Positions 52,188 through 61,041 of a stretch of 64,000 nt of DNA are shown piece by piece. Every line of letters begins with the position of its first letter. Position 1 is the stretch's first letter. The DNA comes from SOIA01 sp964348015 (GTDB lineage Bacteria; Acidobacteriota; Aminicenantia; Aminicenantales; Aminicenantaceae), in contig CAYGBC010000055.1 in NCBI GenBank assembly GCA_964348015.1, positions 1 to 64,000 of the forward strand, read 5' to 3'. The notes beneath the pieces are model-generated. The model saw only the letters and a list, made by a program, of their open reading frames with translations, searched no databases and was not told the origin of the DNA. The position numbers and the translations under genes are program-made.

Positions 52188-52236
52188 CCTGAAGCTCGAC
52201 TCTCTGTCACATTCCTTCTCGTTATTATCCGGCTCT

Positions 52237-53562
52237 CTAATCCGGCAGCCCGTTCTTGATGTAGTGGGAAACAGCTTCGATAAAGATATCCAGCTCGCGG
52301 AGTGTTGTGTAAATACTGGGCGTAACACGCATCCCAACCACACTCTCCCCTTCAAGTTCAGGAGAGGGAACCCCCACCGTAATGACATAAATCTTGTGCT
52401 TATTGAAGAGGACCTGGGCCAGTTTCCCCATATCGAAATCCTTCACAGCATAGGTTCCAATCCCGCAGGACTGTTGTGGGTCGTAGGATGTGAGTATCCT
52501 GACGCCAGGAAGCTTCTCCAGCTTCTTCGCCCAATAATTCCTTAAATAACGCAACCTCTCTTCTTTTCTCTTACCGCCGATCCCATGATGGAAAGCCAGG
52601 GCGTCTCCCACGGCAAGCTCCAGCCAGTCTGGATGCGTTCCGATATGCTCAAATTTCCGGATGTCGTCCCCTTGAGGATCTCCCGCAGGAAAAAGAGGCC
52701 AGATTTTTTTAATCTTCTCCTTTTTCACATAGAGAAAACCCGTCCCGATCGGAGCCATCATCCATTTGTGCAGATTGGCCCCATAAATGTCACAATCAAG
52801 GTCCTTCTGTTTGAACTCAAAATGTCCAAAAGCATGGGCTCCGTCGATCACCACCTCGATGCCTCGTTTCCGGGCCATGCGGCAGATCTCCTTGATCGGA
52901 AATATTTGCCCGGAGAGATTGGTGATGTGACAGACTTCGATGAGCTTGGTCTTGGGAGTCACGTTTTTTTCAAAAGCATCTGCCAGTTCTTTTATGTTTT
53001 TGGGGGGATATTTGAAGGGGAACAATTTGACTTTGACTCCTTCCCTCTTTTCCCTTTGAAACAGGGCATTTTTCATAGACGGATAATCATGTGTCGTGGT
53101 CAGCACTTCATCGCCCGGCTCAAGGTCTATTCCAAGAAGAGCAATCTGCATGGATTCTGTGACATTCCGGGTTATAGCGATCTCTTCGGGTGAACAACCA
53201 AAAGTATCTGCCAGTTTTTTCCGGATTAGCTCTTTTCTGGGCCGGAGGTATCTCCACCCGTTTAAAACAGGCGCCCCATTTGCAAAATCCAGGTAGCGAT
53301 GAATGGCATCCATGACAATCTGGGGGGCGGGATGGACACCCCCGTTGTTGAGGTTGATGACGCTCCGGTCGATGTTAAATGCCTGCTGGACATGGAACCA
53401 GAAGTCCTCGTCCCTTGCCACCTCTGCCGCGGAGAGGTGTTTCACATCTTTAATCTTTTTCTCAATGTTGGCCTGCGCTTCCTTCGCAGAAAGCCCCAAA
53501 ACTCCTAGGCTCCCTATGCCCAGGCTCAATTTTTGCAAGAATTCCCTGCGGCTCGTCCCCAT
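52237..53562 (-). CDS. Tat-exported class V aminotransferase (isopenicillin N epimerase-like)
   Basis: 441 residues. A twin-arginine signal (TSRREFLQKLSLGIG) opens the protein and ends near residue 32 (KEAQA). The fold-type I PLP domain follows: NLNNGGVHPAPQIV, TRNVTESMQIALLG, TTTHDYPSMKNAL, VIDGAHAFGHFEF and the PLP lysine in GANLHKWMMAPIGTGFLYV. This resembles isopenicillin-N-epimerase-like and cysteine-desulfurase-like members; the substrate is unknown. Strong ribosome-binding site (AAAGGAGATCAAA) and a good promoter at 53598-53625. First gene of a likely pair with the cytoplasmic paralogue. Confidence 0.88.
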   Translation of the reverse strand: MGTSRREFLQKLSLGIGSLGVLGLSAKEAQANIEKKIKDVKHLSAAEVARDEDFWFHVQQAFNIDRSVINLNNGGVHPAPQIVMDAIHRYLDFANGAPVLNGWRYLRPRKELIRKKLADTFGCSPEEIAITRNVTESMQIALLGIDLEPGDEVLTTTHDYPSMKNALFQREKREGVKVKLFPFKYPPKNIKELADAFEKNVTPKTKLIEVCHITNLSGQIFPIKEICRMARKRGIEVVIDGAHAFGHFEFKQKDLDCDIYGANLHKWMMAPIGTGFLYVKKEKIKKIWPLFPAGDPQGDDIRKFEHIGTHPDWLELAVGDALAFHHGIGGKRKEERLRYLRNYWAKKLEKLPGVRILTSYDPQQSCGIGTYAVKDFDMGKLAQVLFNKHKIYVITVGVPSPELEGESVVGMRVTPSIYTTLRELDIFIEAVSHYIKNGLPD

Positions 53563-53597
53563 TTTGATCTCCTTTCAAGCCGAATATTTTGATTAAC

Positions 53598-53625
53598 AAT
53601 ATATTATTTAGAGTTGAGCTGTCAA
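53598..53625 (-). promoter_or_regulatory. Promoter of the Tat aminotransferase gene
   Basis: Minus strand TTGACA (53620-53625), 16-bp spacer, TATATT (53598-53603), about 35 bases before the start codon. Confidence 0.65.
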
Positions 53626-53724
53626 ATAGATCGCGGAAATCTACGGGCTGATGAATCAGCTTGCCTGACTGTTGCTTTATCACATGAATAAAGATGCGTT
53701 CACGGAGATGACTCTGTTTTTCTC

Positions 53725-53754
53725 TTTACGAATACTCCTGCATTTCTATATAAT
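53725..53754 (+). promoter_or_regulatory. Possible promoter of the propeller-transglutaminase gene
   Basis: TTTACG (53725-53730), 18-bp spacer and a perfect TATAAT (53749-53754), 34 bases before the start codon. Confidence 0.55.
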
Positions 53755-53788
53755 GGAACCAAACCAAAAGAGCCGAGTGGAGGATCCG

Positions 53789-55420
53789 ATGAAAAAATTT
53801 CTCATCAGCCTTTTCATTCTCTCTCTTCTTTCCCCCAGTTCCTGGGCGAAGGTGGGAGATATTCTCGAAGTGGTCAAATCGCCAGGACCTTGCCCGACTG
53901 GCCTGGCATTCGATGGACAGAATCTCTGGTTGGCGGATATCTACACGGATAAAATATACAAGATCAACCCGGAAAGCGGCAAAGTCCTCAAAATCTTCGA
54001 CTCCCCCGGCCATCAACCTGAAGGCCTGGCCTGGGATGGACGTCATCTCTGGCACATCGACTCCGGAGAGAAGGCCTTATACAAGATCGACCCTGAAACA
54101 GGACGAGCCCTGACCATCCTGGAATCGAACAGTTCTCATCCCAGAGATTTGGCCTGGGATGGCGAGTATATCTGGATCATAGACCACAGACAGGACATCC
54201 TGCTCAAAGTATCCGCTGAGGATGGGATGATGGTCCAGTACTTTCCATCTCCTGCCCGAGAGCCGGCGGGTTTAACGTTCGACGGACAATATCTCTGGGT
54301 CACAGACCGGAGTGAAGACCGCATCTATCTCGTGAATCCCGCTGATGGGCTCTGCCTGTCCTCCCTAAGATCCTACGGCCCGTTTGCCTACGGGCTGGCC
54401 TGGGGAAAAGACACACTCTGGAATGCGGATTATGAAAACGACGAAATATACCAGATAAAAGTCTTCTGCGAGGATATTCTCACGCAATGGGACGAACGGC
54501 AGATGTCTCTTCATTTCATCAAAGAATTCAGAAACTACGGTCCCGGCACAGTCAAAACTCTCGATATCTATCTTCCGATGCCTGTTACGCGAGACAACCA
54601 AACACTCCTGGGCACTGTCCGGTTCGATCCTGAGCCGGATGAAGTCATCCTGGACAAATGGGGTCAGAAAATCGCCCATTTCCATTTCAAGGATTTAAAG
54701 AACTATTCTGTCGTGAAACCAGGCTGGAAAGTCAACGCCAAGATTTATGCTGTCGAGTATTTCATCTATCCAGATAAAGTCGGAAGCCTTGAAGATATAC
54801 CTGAAGAGATCAAAAGGATGTATACTCAGGATGGGGATAAATACAGAATCAACGATCCAGTCATCCAGGACCTCTCCCGCAAAATCGCGGGAAACGAAAA
54901 AAATCCCTATTGGATTGCCCGTCGCATCTATGATTATCTGGGAAAAAACTTAAGCTACAACCTCAAGCCTCTGGGCGGGTGGAACCCCGCGCCCACGGTT
55001 CTGAAGCGGGGCACGGCGTCGTGCTCTGAATATTCCTACTCGATGATCGCCCTCTGCAGAGCTCTCGGTGTTCCCATACGCTATGTGGGTGCGGTCAGCC
55101 GTCGTGGAGATGATGCCAGTTTCGACGATGTCTTCCACCGCTGGACAGAAGTGTATCTTCCGCCTTATGGTTGGATTCCATTCGATGCGAACAAAGGTGA
55201 CACAGATCTGCCTGGAGGCAAGGTGCTGGGCATCGGAAACGTCGCTGCACGTTACATCATCACCACTGAAAACGGAGGCGGAGACAGGTATTTATGGTTT
55301 GGTTATAACTACGGGTTTCACTGGACCTCGCTGGGAAAATGCCGGATCCATGAAGAAAGCTACGGAATGTGGTCGCCGATCGGAAAGAAGAAGTACAACA
55401 CACCGCTCAAGGACAAATAG
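53789..55420 (+). CDS. Exported β-propeller plus transglutaminase-like fusion protein
   Basis: 543 residues. Signal peptide 1-20 (FLISLFILSLLSPSSWA). From about 25 to 230 there are six or so similar repeats of the form GLAFDGQNLWLAD / YKINPESGKVL, as in Vgb/NHL-type propellers. The C-terminal half is a transglutaminase-like domain with Cys in GTASCSEYSYSMIALCRALG, His in VFHRWTEVYLPPYGWIPFD and the following Asp. Such domains act as cysteine proteases or amidases in bacteria. The start at 53789 has GGAGGATCCG upstream; the frame opens earlier but without a ribosome-binding site. Single gene. Confidence 0.88.
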   Translation: MKKFLISLFILSLLSPSSWAKVGDILEVVKSPGPCPTGLAFDGQNLWLADIYTDKIYKINPESGKVLKIFDSPGHQPEGLAWDGRHLWHIDSGEKALYKIDPETGRALTILESNSSHPRDLAWDGEYIWIIDHRQDILLKVSAEDGMMVQYFPSPAREPAGLTFDGQYLWVTDRSEDRIYLVNPADGLCLSSLRSYGPFAYGLAWGKDTLWNADYENDEIYQIKVFCEDILTQWDERQMSLHFIKEFRNYGPGTVKTLDIYLPMPVTRDNQTLLGTVRFDPEPDEVILDKWGQKIAHFHFKDLKNYSVVKPGWKVNAKIYAVEYFIYPDKVGSLEDIPEEIKRMYTQDGDKYRINDPVIQDLSRKIAGNEKNPYWIARRIYDYLGKNLSYNLKPLGGWNPAPTVLKRGTASCSEYSYSMIALCRALGVPIRYVGAVSRRGDDASFDDVFHRWTEVYLPPYGWIPFDANKGDTDLPGGKVLGIGNVAARYIITTENGGGDRYLWFGYNYGFHWTSLGKCRIHEESYGMWSPIGKKKYNTPLKDK

Positions 55421-55442
55421 GACATCACAAACAGTTTTTCCC

Positions 55443-55475
55443 AAAAAGGGACAGTCCCCATTTTCTCATATGTCG
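55443..55475. repeat. REP-like palindrome, second copy
   Basis: AAAAAGGGACAGTCCCCATTTT with the palindrome GGGACAGTCCC, followed by CTCATATG. The inverse of this block matches 50806-50823 almost exactly. It lies between two convergent genes and may also act as a terminator. Confidence 0.65.
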
Positions 55476-55542
55476 GCACCTTTTGCATTTCGGGCGAGCA
55501 AATCCGATGTGTCCAGCAGCCTCGACTTGTGAACAACACAGA

Positions 55543-56892
55543 TCAAATTCCAAGAGGAGAGATCTTACGGCGGGGAAATCGCCCGTAAAACCAATCATCC
55601 GCCCGAATCGAAAGACTCTGAGCTAAACGCGAACGTTCGGCCATTTTTCTTATGAAATTGTGAAAGGAATTGTCCGGTTTGCTGTAAGGACAGACATAAA
55701 TACACACCGCACAATCTGTCCCGGCTTTTCTCCAGAACCTGTAGCATTCTTCACGGCTGAGCACCCACTTCAGAACCCCACTTTCCTCTGATTTGTCTCC
55801 CTCTGGGATCGCCTGAGCGGGACAGTTCCGGGCACATTTCTGGCATCTCTGACAAAACTCCTGAACCCCTAAACGCAGTGGAACATCGGGAATTAAAGGA
55901 AGGTCGGTGGTGATGAGGCCTAATCTTGCCCGCGGCCCGAATCGATCTGTGATGAGAACTCCTATTCTCCCCAGCTCGCCCAGTCCGCTCTTCCAGGCGA
56001 TCGGTGGGAGCATGGCTTTGTAGTTGCTTCCTGCCACATGAGCCCTAGCCGGATATCCCAGACGCCGGATGAATCGGGCCGCTATGATGGAGACCTTTGC
56101 CGCCTCGACGTATTTCTTTCCGGTCTCAACAACCACAGGAGCTCCCGGAGCCGAAGCGACCATTCCCAAATCCATCTCCACAGCAAAGGCCACAGCATAT
56201 TTGTGCTTCAAAACGATTTTCTGACCGTATGGGTCAGGTCCCCGTCCCACGTGAGAGTAGACGTAAGCCTGGTCAAGCAGAGACACCCCGCAGAGATCTG
56301 CCCCTAAGTACGTCACAATGTTCTTGACCATGCGCGTGTTCTCCGAAGGGGACGATCGAACTGACTCCGGAAACACATCGCCCTGCACCTGCGTCAACTG
56401 ATGCTCGAGAAAATCGAACTCCGCAGTCGCCAAAGAAAAAAGTTCTGGACTCTTTTCAAAATGGGAGTTTGCGAGGATATCCGGTATTTTCCTGATATCA
56501 TCATCTCTATTCTTTTTATCAGGTTTCCGCCTGTAGTAATCCTTATAATTTTGAGTCCCTTCCACGAGGTCAAATCGAGCGAAAATCACGTCTCTCTCGT
56601 CGACTTTTTTCTGCTTTCCCACTATTTCGACAGGCCTCTTCTTTAGAGGAGGGACAAACAAAAAGATGAGAAAAATGAGAAAAAAACCAAACACTGCACC
56701 GAACAGCCAGTCTCTCAGCGGAGAGGCGACTAGACGAAAGACGAAATTAACAACGCCCAAAAAGAAAAGAAACAGTATGCTTCGCCAGAAAGCTCTCTTT
56801 TCCTTTTCGATCAGGCTGTAGAGAGAAAATACCAGAAAAAAGCAGATCAGGAGGAGAAAAGTGAACTCTCCGAGCACGATCAAGATTTCCAT
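55543..56892 (-). CDS. Membrane-anchored reductive-dehalogenase-like iron-sulfur protein
   Basis: 449 residues. Three membrane helices come first (about 2-24, 34-55 and 62-80). From about 180 the sequence follows the reductive dehalogenase catalytic family: VKNIVTYLGADLCGVS, AARFIRRLGYPARAH, WKSGLGELGRIGVLITDRFG and TDLPLIPDVP, ending with two 4Fe-4S motifs, CQRCQKCARNCP and CxxCxxxCP in CAVCIYVCPY. Classical RdhA proteins use a Tat signal; here membrane helices replace it, so the domain probably faces the cytoplasm. Epoxyqueuosine reductase (QueG) is a more distant relative. ATG 56892 is chosen over a TTG three codons upstream. Confidence 0.82.
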   Translation of the reverse strand: MEILIVLGEFTFLLLICFFLVFSLYSLIEKEKRAFWRSILFLFFLGVVNFVFRLVASPLRDWLFGAVFGFFLIFLIFLFVPPLKKRPVEIVGKQKKVDERDVIFARFDLVEGTQNYKDYYRRKPDKKNRDDDIRKIPDILANSHFEKSPELFSLATAEFDFLEHQLTQVQGDVFPESVRSSPSENTRMVKNIVTYLGADLCGVSLLDQAYVYSHVGRGPDPYGQKIVLKHKYAVAFAVEMDLGMVASAPGAPVVVETGKKYVEAAKVSIIAARFIRRLGYPARAHVAGSNYKAMLPPIAWKSGLGELGRIGVLITDRFGPRARLGLITTDLPLIPDVPLRLGVQEFCQRCQKCARNCPAQAIPEGDKSEESGVLKWVLSREECYRFWRKAGTDCAVCIYVCPYSKPDNSFHNFIRKMAERSRLAQSLSIRADDWFYGRFPRRKISPLGI

Positions 56893-56980
56893 CAGATTCA
56901 AAACACAGTCAGATTATTAAACTCCTTCTGACTTGTCAATCCACACGCCCCATGTTCTCGCCTTTAATCCCTTTCTTGCA

Positions 56981-56986
56981 TATAAT
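56981..56986 (+). promoter_or_regulatory. Perfect -10 box right before a start codon
   Basis: TATAAT ends only 7 bases before the ATG at 56994, so a transcript starting at the usual distance would be leaderless. No good -35 box is seen. Confidence 0.45.
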
Positions 56987-56993
56987 AGAGCAC

Positions 56994-58172
56994 ATGAAAA
57001 AGGCCAAGGTTTCGATCGTGAAGTGCACGGATTACAACAGCGAGAACATTCATAAAGCATTAGTGGAAAGCCTGTCCCACCTCGGCGCGTTGGAAGACCT
57101 CATCCCGCCCCGGAGTCGAGTGTTCGTCAAAATCAACCACCTCTCTCCTCCCTCAACTCCAGATAAAGCGATCATCACTCATCCGGCGTTCACCGGAGAA
57201 ATCTTGCGCCTGCTGAAACAACTGGATGTCGACATCACTGTCGGTGACGACATCTACTCAAAGGAAGAAGATGGATTCCTGATCTCTGGCTACCGCCAAA
57301 CCTGTGAAGAATTAGGAGTCCGCCTTGTCAACCTGAAGGAAGCGGGATTTCGTGAAGTCCCCTGCAAAGGAGAAATCTTGAGAAAGGTTTTTATTTCCCC
57401 CCTGGTACTCGAGGCAGATTTCATCTTGAACCTTCCCAAGCTGAAGACTCATTCTTTTACGGCCTTCACAGGTGCGGTGAAGAACATGTTCGGAATAATT
57501 CCTCTTGGATTCCGTCACAGGTATCACAGAGATTTTATCAGGAATGATGTTTTCAGCCGCATGCTGGTCGATATCTTTTCCTGCGCACCCCCTCATTTGA
57601 CCATAATGGACGGTATTGTGGCCATGGAAGGAGAAGGACCTTCAGCAGGAACCGCCAAAAACGTAGGGGTCATCCTGTCTTCAAAAGACGCCGTGGCCGT
57701 AGATGCCGTTGCCCTTAAAATAACAGCGTCGAATCCGATGAATATCTACACCACACAGAACGTACACGAAAGGCGCCTCGGAATCGGCAGGATCGAAGAA
57801 ATCGAAATCGCTGGAGAGGACATCCATGATGTTGAAACAAAAGACTTCAAGCACTCTGTTATAGCCATAGGTCTCTTCAAGAAAAAAATCCCCTCGTTCC
57901 TGTATGCCTCTATTCAAAACCAGCTCACACTCATTCCTGAAGTCTACACAAAAAATTGCACGGTTTGCCTGGAGTGTGTCAACATCTGTCCCGTAGGAGC
58001 GGCAAAATCCGAGGAGAGTCTCGTCAGGATTGACAAAAGTCAATGCATCCACTGCATGTGCTGCCATGAAGTCTGTCGTTTTGCGGCTATAAAGCTCAAT
58101 CAAAGGCCTGTGGGAAAAGTGATCCGGGGATTGTCCTTCCTGCATAAGAAAATCGCGTCTCTTTTTTCCTGA
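56994..58172 (+). CDS. DUF362 protein with C-terminal two-cluster ferredoxin domain
   Basis: 392 residues. The DUF362 part has VFVKINHLSPPSTPDKAIIT, NLPKLKTHSFTAFTGAVKNM and IMDGIVAMEGEGPSAGT; the C-terminal ferredoxin has CTVCLECVNICPVGA and CIHCMCCHEVCRF, enough for two 4Fe-4S clusters (the last cysteine motif lacks the usual Pro). The role is unknown; it probably passes electrons. The start at 56994 matches the family's KKAKVSIVKC opening. No ribosome-binding site is visible and a TATAAT box lies just upstream. It is divergent from the reductive-dehalogenase-like gene and could serve as its electron donor, which is only a guess from position. Confidence 0.88.
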   Translation: MKKAKVSIVKCTDYNSENIHKALVESLSHLGALEDLIPPRSRVFVKINHLSPPSTPDKAIITHPAFTGEILRLLKQLDVDITVGDDIYSKEEDGFLISGYRQTCEELGVRLVNLKEAGFREVPCKGEILRKVFISPLVLEADFILNLPKLKTHSFTAFTGAVKNMFGIIPLGFRHRYHRDFIRNDVFSRMLVDIFSCAPPHLTIMDGIVAMEGEGPSAGTAKNVGVILSSKDAVAVDAVALKITASNPMNIYTTQNVHERRLGIGRIEEIEIAGEDIHDVETKDFKHSVIAIGLFKKKIPSFLYASIQNQLTLIPEVYTKNCTVCLECVNICPVGAAKSEESLVRIDKSQCIHCMCCHEVCRFAAIKLNQRPVGKVIRGLSFLHKKIASLFS

Positions 58173-58185
58173 GGAAAGCGGGCTT

Positions 58186-58461
58186 TTACTTTTTTGGCTG
58201 GGAAAAGAGGTTCAAGAATGCGACAAAAAGGGCTGAGCCGATGACTGCCCAAATAATCGGGAACGGGTGGGAGCCAAATTTCAGGGAGATGAAAAACGGG
58301 AGATCTAATGTCTGAGCGATAAGTGTCCCGATCAAAGCCCCTATGAACCCCAAAACGATCGAAGTGACACAGCCCAGCTGCCTTCTTCCGGCAAGATTTG
58401 CCCCGATGGCTCCCGTGATTGAAGCGATCAGCAGCATAAAAAGAATCGATAACAGACTCAT
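58186..58461 (-). CDS. GlsB/YeaQ/YmgE-like small membrane protein
   Basis: 91 residues with three hydrophobic helices and a glycine-rich GAIGANLAGRRQLGCVTSIV ... GFIGALIGTLIAQ pattern typical of the GlsB/YeaQ/YmgE (transglycosylase-associated) family, linked to envelope stress in other bacteria. The start at 58461 gives the family-like opening MSLLSILF; a longer frame to 58482 is possible. Convergent with the DUF362 gene, 13 bases apart. Confidence 0.82.
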   Translation of the reverse strand: MSLLSILFMLLIASITGAIGANLAGRRQLGCVTSIVLGFIGALIGTLIAQTLDLPFFISLKFGSHPFPIIWAVIGSALFVAFLNLFSQPKK

Positions 58462-58585
58462 TTTTAAACTCAATTCAATCATCCACGAATTGATCTTTCA
58501 TGTCAAATTTAAAAATACACAAGAAAAAAGGTGAATTTCACAGGAAGTTGTGTTACATTTACTCCCTTCAACTGGAGGGAGAAGG

Positions 58586-59716
58586 ATGAACTTTTATCAT
58601 TACTACAAGTCTCGCAAAGGGGAAATGCTCAACCTCTTGAAAGAAATCGTCCACCTGGAATCCCCTTCTTCAGATAAAAAAGCGGTGAATGCCTGCTCGG
58701 CTTTTGTGATCGAAGAATTCAAGAAAGCAGGCGCCCGCATAAGCCGGTTTCCTCAGAAAAAGACCGGAACTCTGTATGTCGCCGAATACCCTTCTCCTGT
58801 CCCCAAATCCGTTTCTGAACAGATCTTGCTCCTCCTGCACGTCGATACGGTCTGGCCTGTCGGAAAAATTCACAAAATGCCGTTTTATGTCTCCGAGGAT
58901 AAAGTGTTCGGCCCCGGCGTCCTGGACATGAAAGCCAGCATCGTCATGACTCTCTCTTCCTTGAAAGCCCTGCAAGACTTGAACACTCTGCCGAAAAAGA
59001 AAATCGTTGTCTTCCTCAACTCTGCTGAAGAGATCGGGAGTGAAGCATCTTATGAAGTCATAAAAAGTCTGTGTAAAAAATCAGATTACGTTCTCTGTTT
59101 GGAGCCTTCTCTTCCTGGGGGTGGATTGAAATTGCAGAGAAAAGGACGGTTAGTGATTCGTCTGGAAGCCAAGGGCAAAGCCGCCCATGCCGGAACTCCG
59201 GAAAAGGGAGTCAATGCGATCGAAGAGCTGATGCACCAGCTCAGCCGAGTGAAAGAACTTGAAAAAAAGGAGACAACCGTCAACATCGGACTGATCGAGG
59301 GTGGGGAAAAGCCGAACATTGTCGCAAAGGAGGCCCATGCAGTCCTGGATGTCAGATTCTGGAAAAACGAAAACAAGGAAAATTTTATCCATTCTCTTAA
59401 AAGATTGAAGCCCAAGCTCAAGGGGAGCCAGGTGAGGTTCACTACAGAAAGCCTGACCCCTCCGATGGAAAAATCCGAAGCCTCCTCTGAACTTTTCTCG
59501 AGAGTGAAAAAAATCGCATCATCCTTGAACTTGAATTTGACCGCAGGAAAGACAGGCGGAGGCTCTGATGCCTCAGTCGCCTCGAGCATGGGAATCCCGA
59601 CTTTAGACGGTTTGGGACCTGATGGAAAAGGAATCCATGCGGAAAACGAGCATCTTCTTCTTCCCTCCTTGATTGAAAGGACGGCTTTACTCACAGAAAT
59701 ATTGATCCAGCTCTGA
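58586..59716 (+). CDS. M20-family metallopeptidase (glutamate-carboxypeptidase-like)
   Basis: 376 residues. Two-zinc M20 residues are all present: LLHVDTVWPVG (His), GPGVLDMKAS (Asp), NSAEEIGSEAS (Glu pair), LEPS (Glu) and GIHAENEHLLL (His). The middle part (KGKAAHAGTPEKGVNAIEEL) is the dimerisation domain. The pattern resembles carboxypeptidase G2-like enzymes. No signal peptide, so cytoplasmic. The start at 58586 has GGAGGGAGAAGG directly upstream. Confidence 0.93.
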   Translation: MNFYHYYKSRKGEMLNLLKEIVHLESPSSDKKAVNACSAFVIEEFKKAGARISRFPQKKTGTLYVAEYPSPVPKSVSEQILLLLHVDTVWPVGKIHKMPFYVSEDKVFGPGVLDMKASIVMTLSSLKALQDLNTLPKKKIVVFLNSAEEIGSEASYEVIKSLCKKSDYVLCLEPSLPGGGLKLQRKGRLVIRLEAKGKAAHAGTPEKGVNAIEELMHQLSRVKELEKKETTVNIGLIEGGEKPNIVAKEAHAVLDVRFWKNENKENFIHSLKRLKPKLKGSQVRFTTESLTPPMEKSEASSELFSRVKKIASSLNLNLTAGKTGGGSDASVASSMGIPTLDGLGPDGKGIHAENEHLLLPSLIERTALLTEILIQL

Positions 59717-59895
59717 TTGACTGATTTCCCAAATTCTGATAATTTAAATTGTTGACTTCTTCCTGAATCGTTAAGAACATAGTGCAGTCGTACATCCTAT
59801 TTGATACCACATTATAAGGAAGACTCATCCTTCTTAAAAAAGGAATTCTTTTGAGAGGGAAAGTCCCGTTATTTTAATCATTAAGGAGGACTCAT

Positions 59896-61041
59896 ATGAT
59901 AAAAAAATATTACCTTCTTTCTCCCGGGCCAACGCCAGTTCCGGAAAACGTACTCGCTGCAGCCGCAGAGCCCATTATTCATCACCGGACTTCTGAGTTT
60001 TCAGGAATCTTTATGGAAGTCTCGGAAGGTTTGAAGTACGTATTCGGAACCAAAGAGGATGTTTTCGTACTGACATCATCCGGTTCCGGAGCCATGGAAA
60101 CCGCTGTCATTAACACCCTGAATCCCGGAGACAAAGTGATCACGATCAGCGGAGGAAAATTCGGCGAACGATGGGGAAAAATCTGTCGGGCTTACGGTGT
60201 CGAGGTCAAGGAGATCGAGCTCGAATGGGGAGATTTGTTCACCAAAGAACAGCTTGCAGACGAACTCAAGACTAATCCCGAGACAAAAGCCGTCTTTGCC
60301 ACTCTTTCTGAGACCTCTTCCGGAACTGTGTATGATATTCAGGGCTACGGAGAGGTTGTGGACAAGACCGATGCGATACTTGTTATAGACGGGATATCCG
60401 GCCTCGGGGCCACTCCCTGCCCGATGGATGAATGGAAAGTGGACATCATGGTCGCCGGTTCTCAAAAATCATTCATGATCCCTCCAGGCTTGGCCTATCT
60501 CGCTTTCAGCGCAAAAGCCTGGAAGCTTGTGGAACAATCCACTCTGCCCAAATTCTACTTTGATGCAAAAGCTTACAAGAAATCACTGTCCAAAAAGACC
60601 ACTCCATGGACGCCCGCAGTCACTCTTGTCATCCAGCAGAAAAAAGCCCTGGACCTCATCAAATCCGTTGGTCTGGAGAAACTCTTCGAGCATCACCGCA
60701 TTCTTGGCGATGCGACTCGAGCCGGAGTCAAGGCTATCGGACTTGAGCTTCTTTCCAAAAATCCTGGAAACATCCTGACCGCTGTCAAAGTCCCGGAAGG
60801 AATCGACGGAGTCCAGCTTGTGAAAACCATGCAGGGCAAGTACATGGCCTATATCGCCGGAGGCCAGGATCCTTACAAGGGAAAGATATTCAGGATTGCG
60901 CACCTGGGCTATATGGGTGGATTCGATATCATCACCGCCCTTTCGGCTATGGAGATGACGCTCTCCGAGCTGGGTTATGATTTTGAGAGCGGGAAATCCT
61001 TAAAAGCCGCCGAAGATATTCTAAAGGAGAATTGGGAATGA
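59896..61041 (+). CDS. Alanine/serine-glyoxylate-type aminotransferase, probable phosphoserine route
   Basis: 381-residue class V PLP aminotransferase of the alanine-glyoxylate/serine-pyruvate type: LLSPGPTPVPENVL, HHRTSEFSGIF, TSSGSGAMETAVIN, VIDGISGLGATPCPMD and the PLP lysine in GSQKSFMIPPGLAY. Because serA overlaps it by 4 bases and DUF1015 follows, it probably takes the place of SerC and makes phosphoserine, though glyoxylate transamination cannot be excluded. Strong ribosome-binding site (AAGGAGGACTCAT) after a 179-base upstream gap. Confidence 0.92.
   Translation: MIKKYYLLSPGPTPVPENVLAAAAEPIIHHRTSEFSGIFMEVSEGLKYVFGTKEDVFVLTSSGSGAMETAVINTLNPGDKVITISGGKFGERWGKICRAYGVEVKEIELEWGDLFTKEQLADELKTNPETKAVFATLSETSSGTVYDIQGYGEVVDKTDAILVIDGISGLGATPCPMDEWKVDIMVAGSQKSFMIPPGLAYLAFSAKAWKLVEQSTLPKFYFDAKAYKKSLSKKTTPWTPAVTLVIQQKKALDLIKSVGLEKLFEHHRILGDATRAGVKAIGLELLSKNPGNILTAVKVPEGIDGVQLVKTMQGKYMAYIAGGQDPYKGKIFRIAHLGYMGGFDIITALSAMEMTLSELGYDFESGKSLKAAEDILKENWE

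Noticed and set aside
52188..52388. 67-residue N-terminal extension of the kynureninase-like protein
   Set aside because: It overlaps the end of the upstream gene and has no family similarity; the ATG at 52187 gives the proper start.
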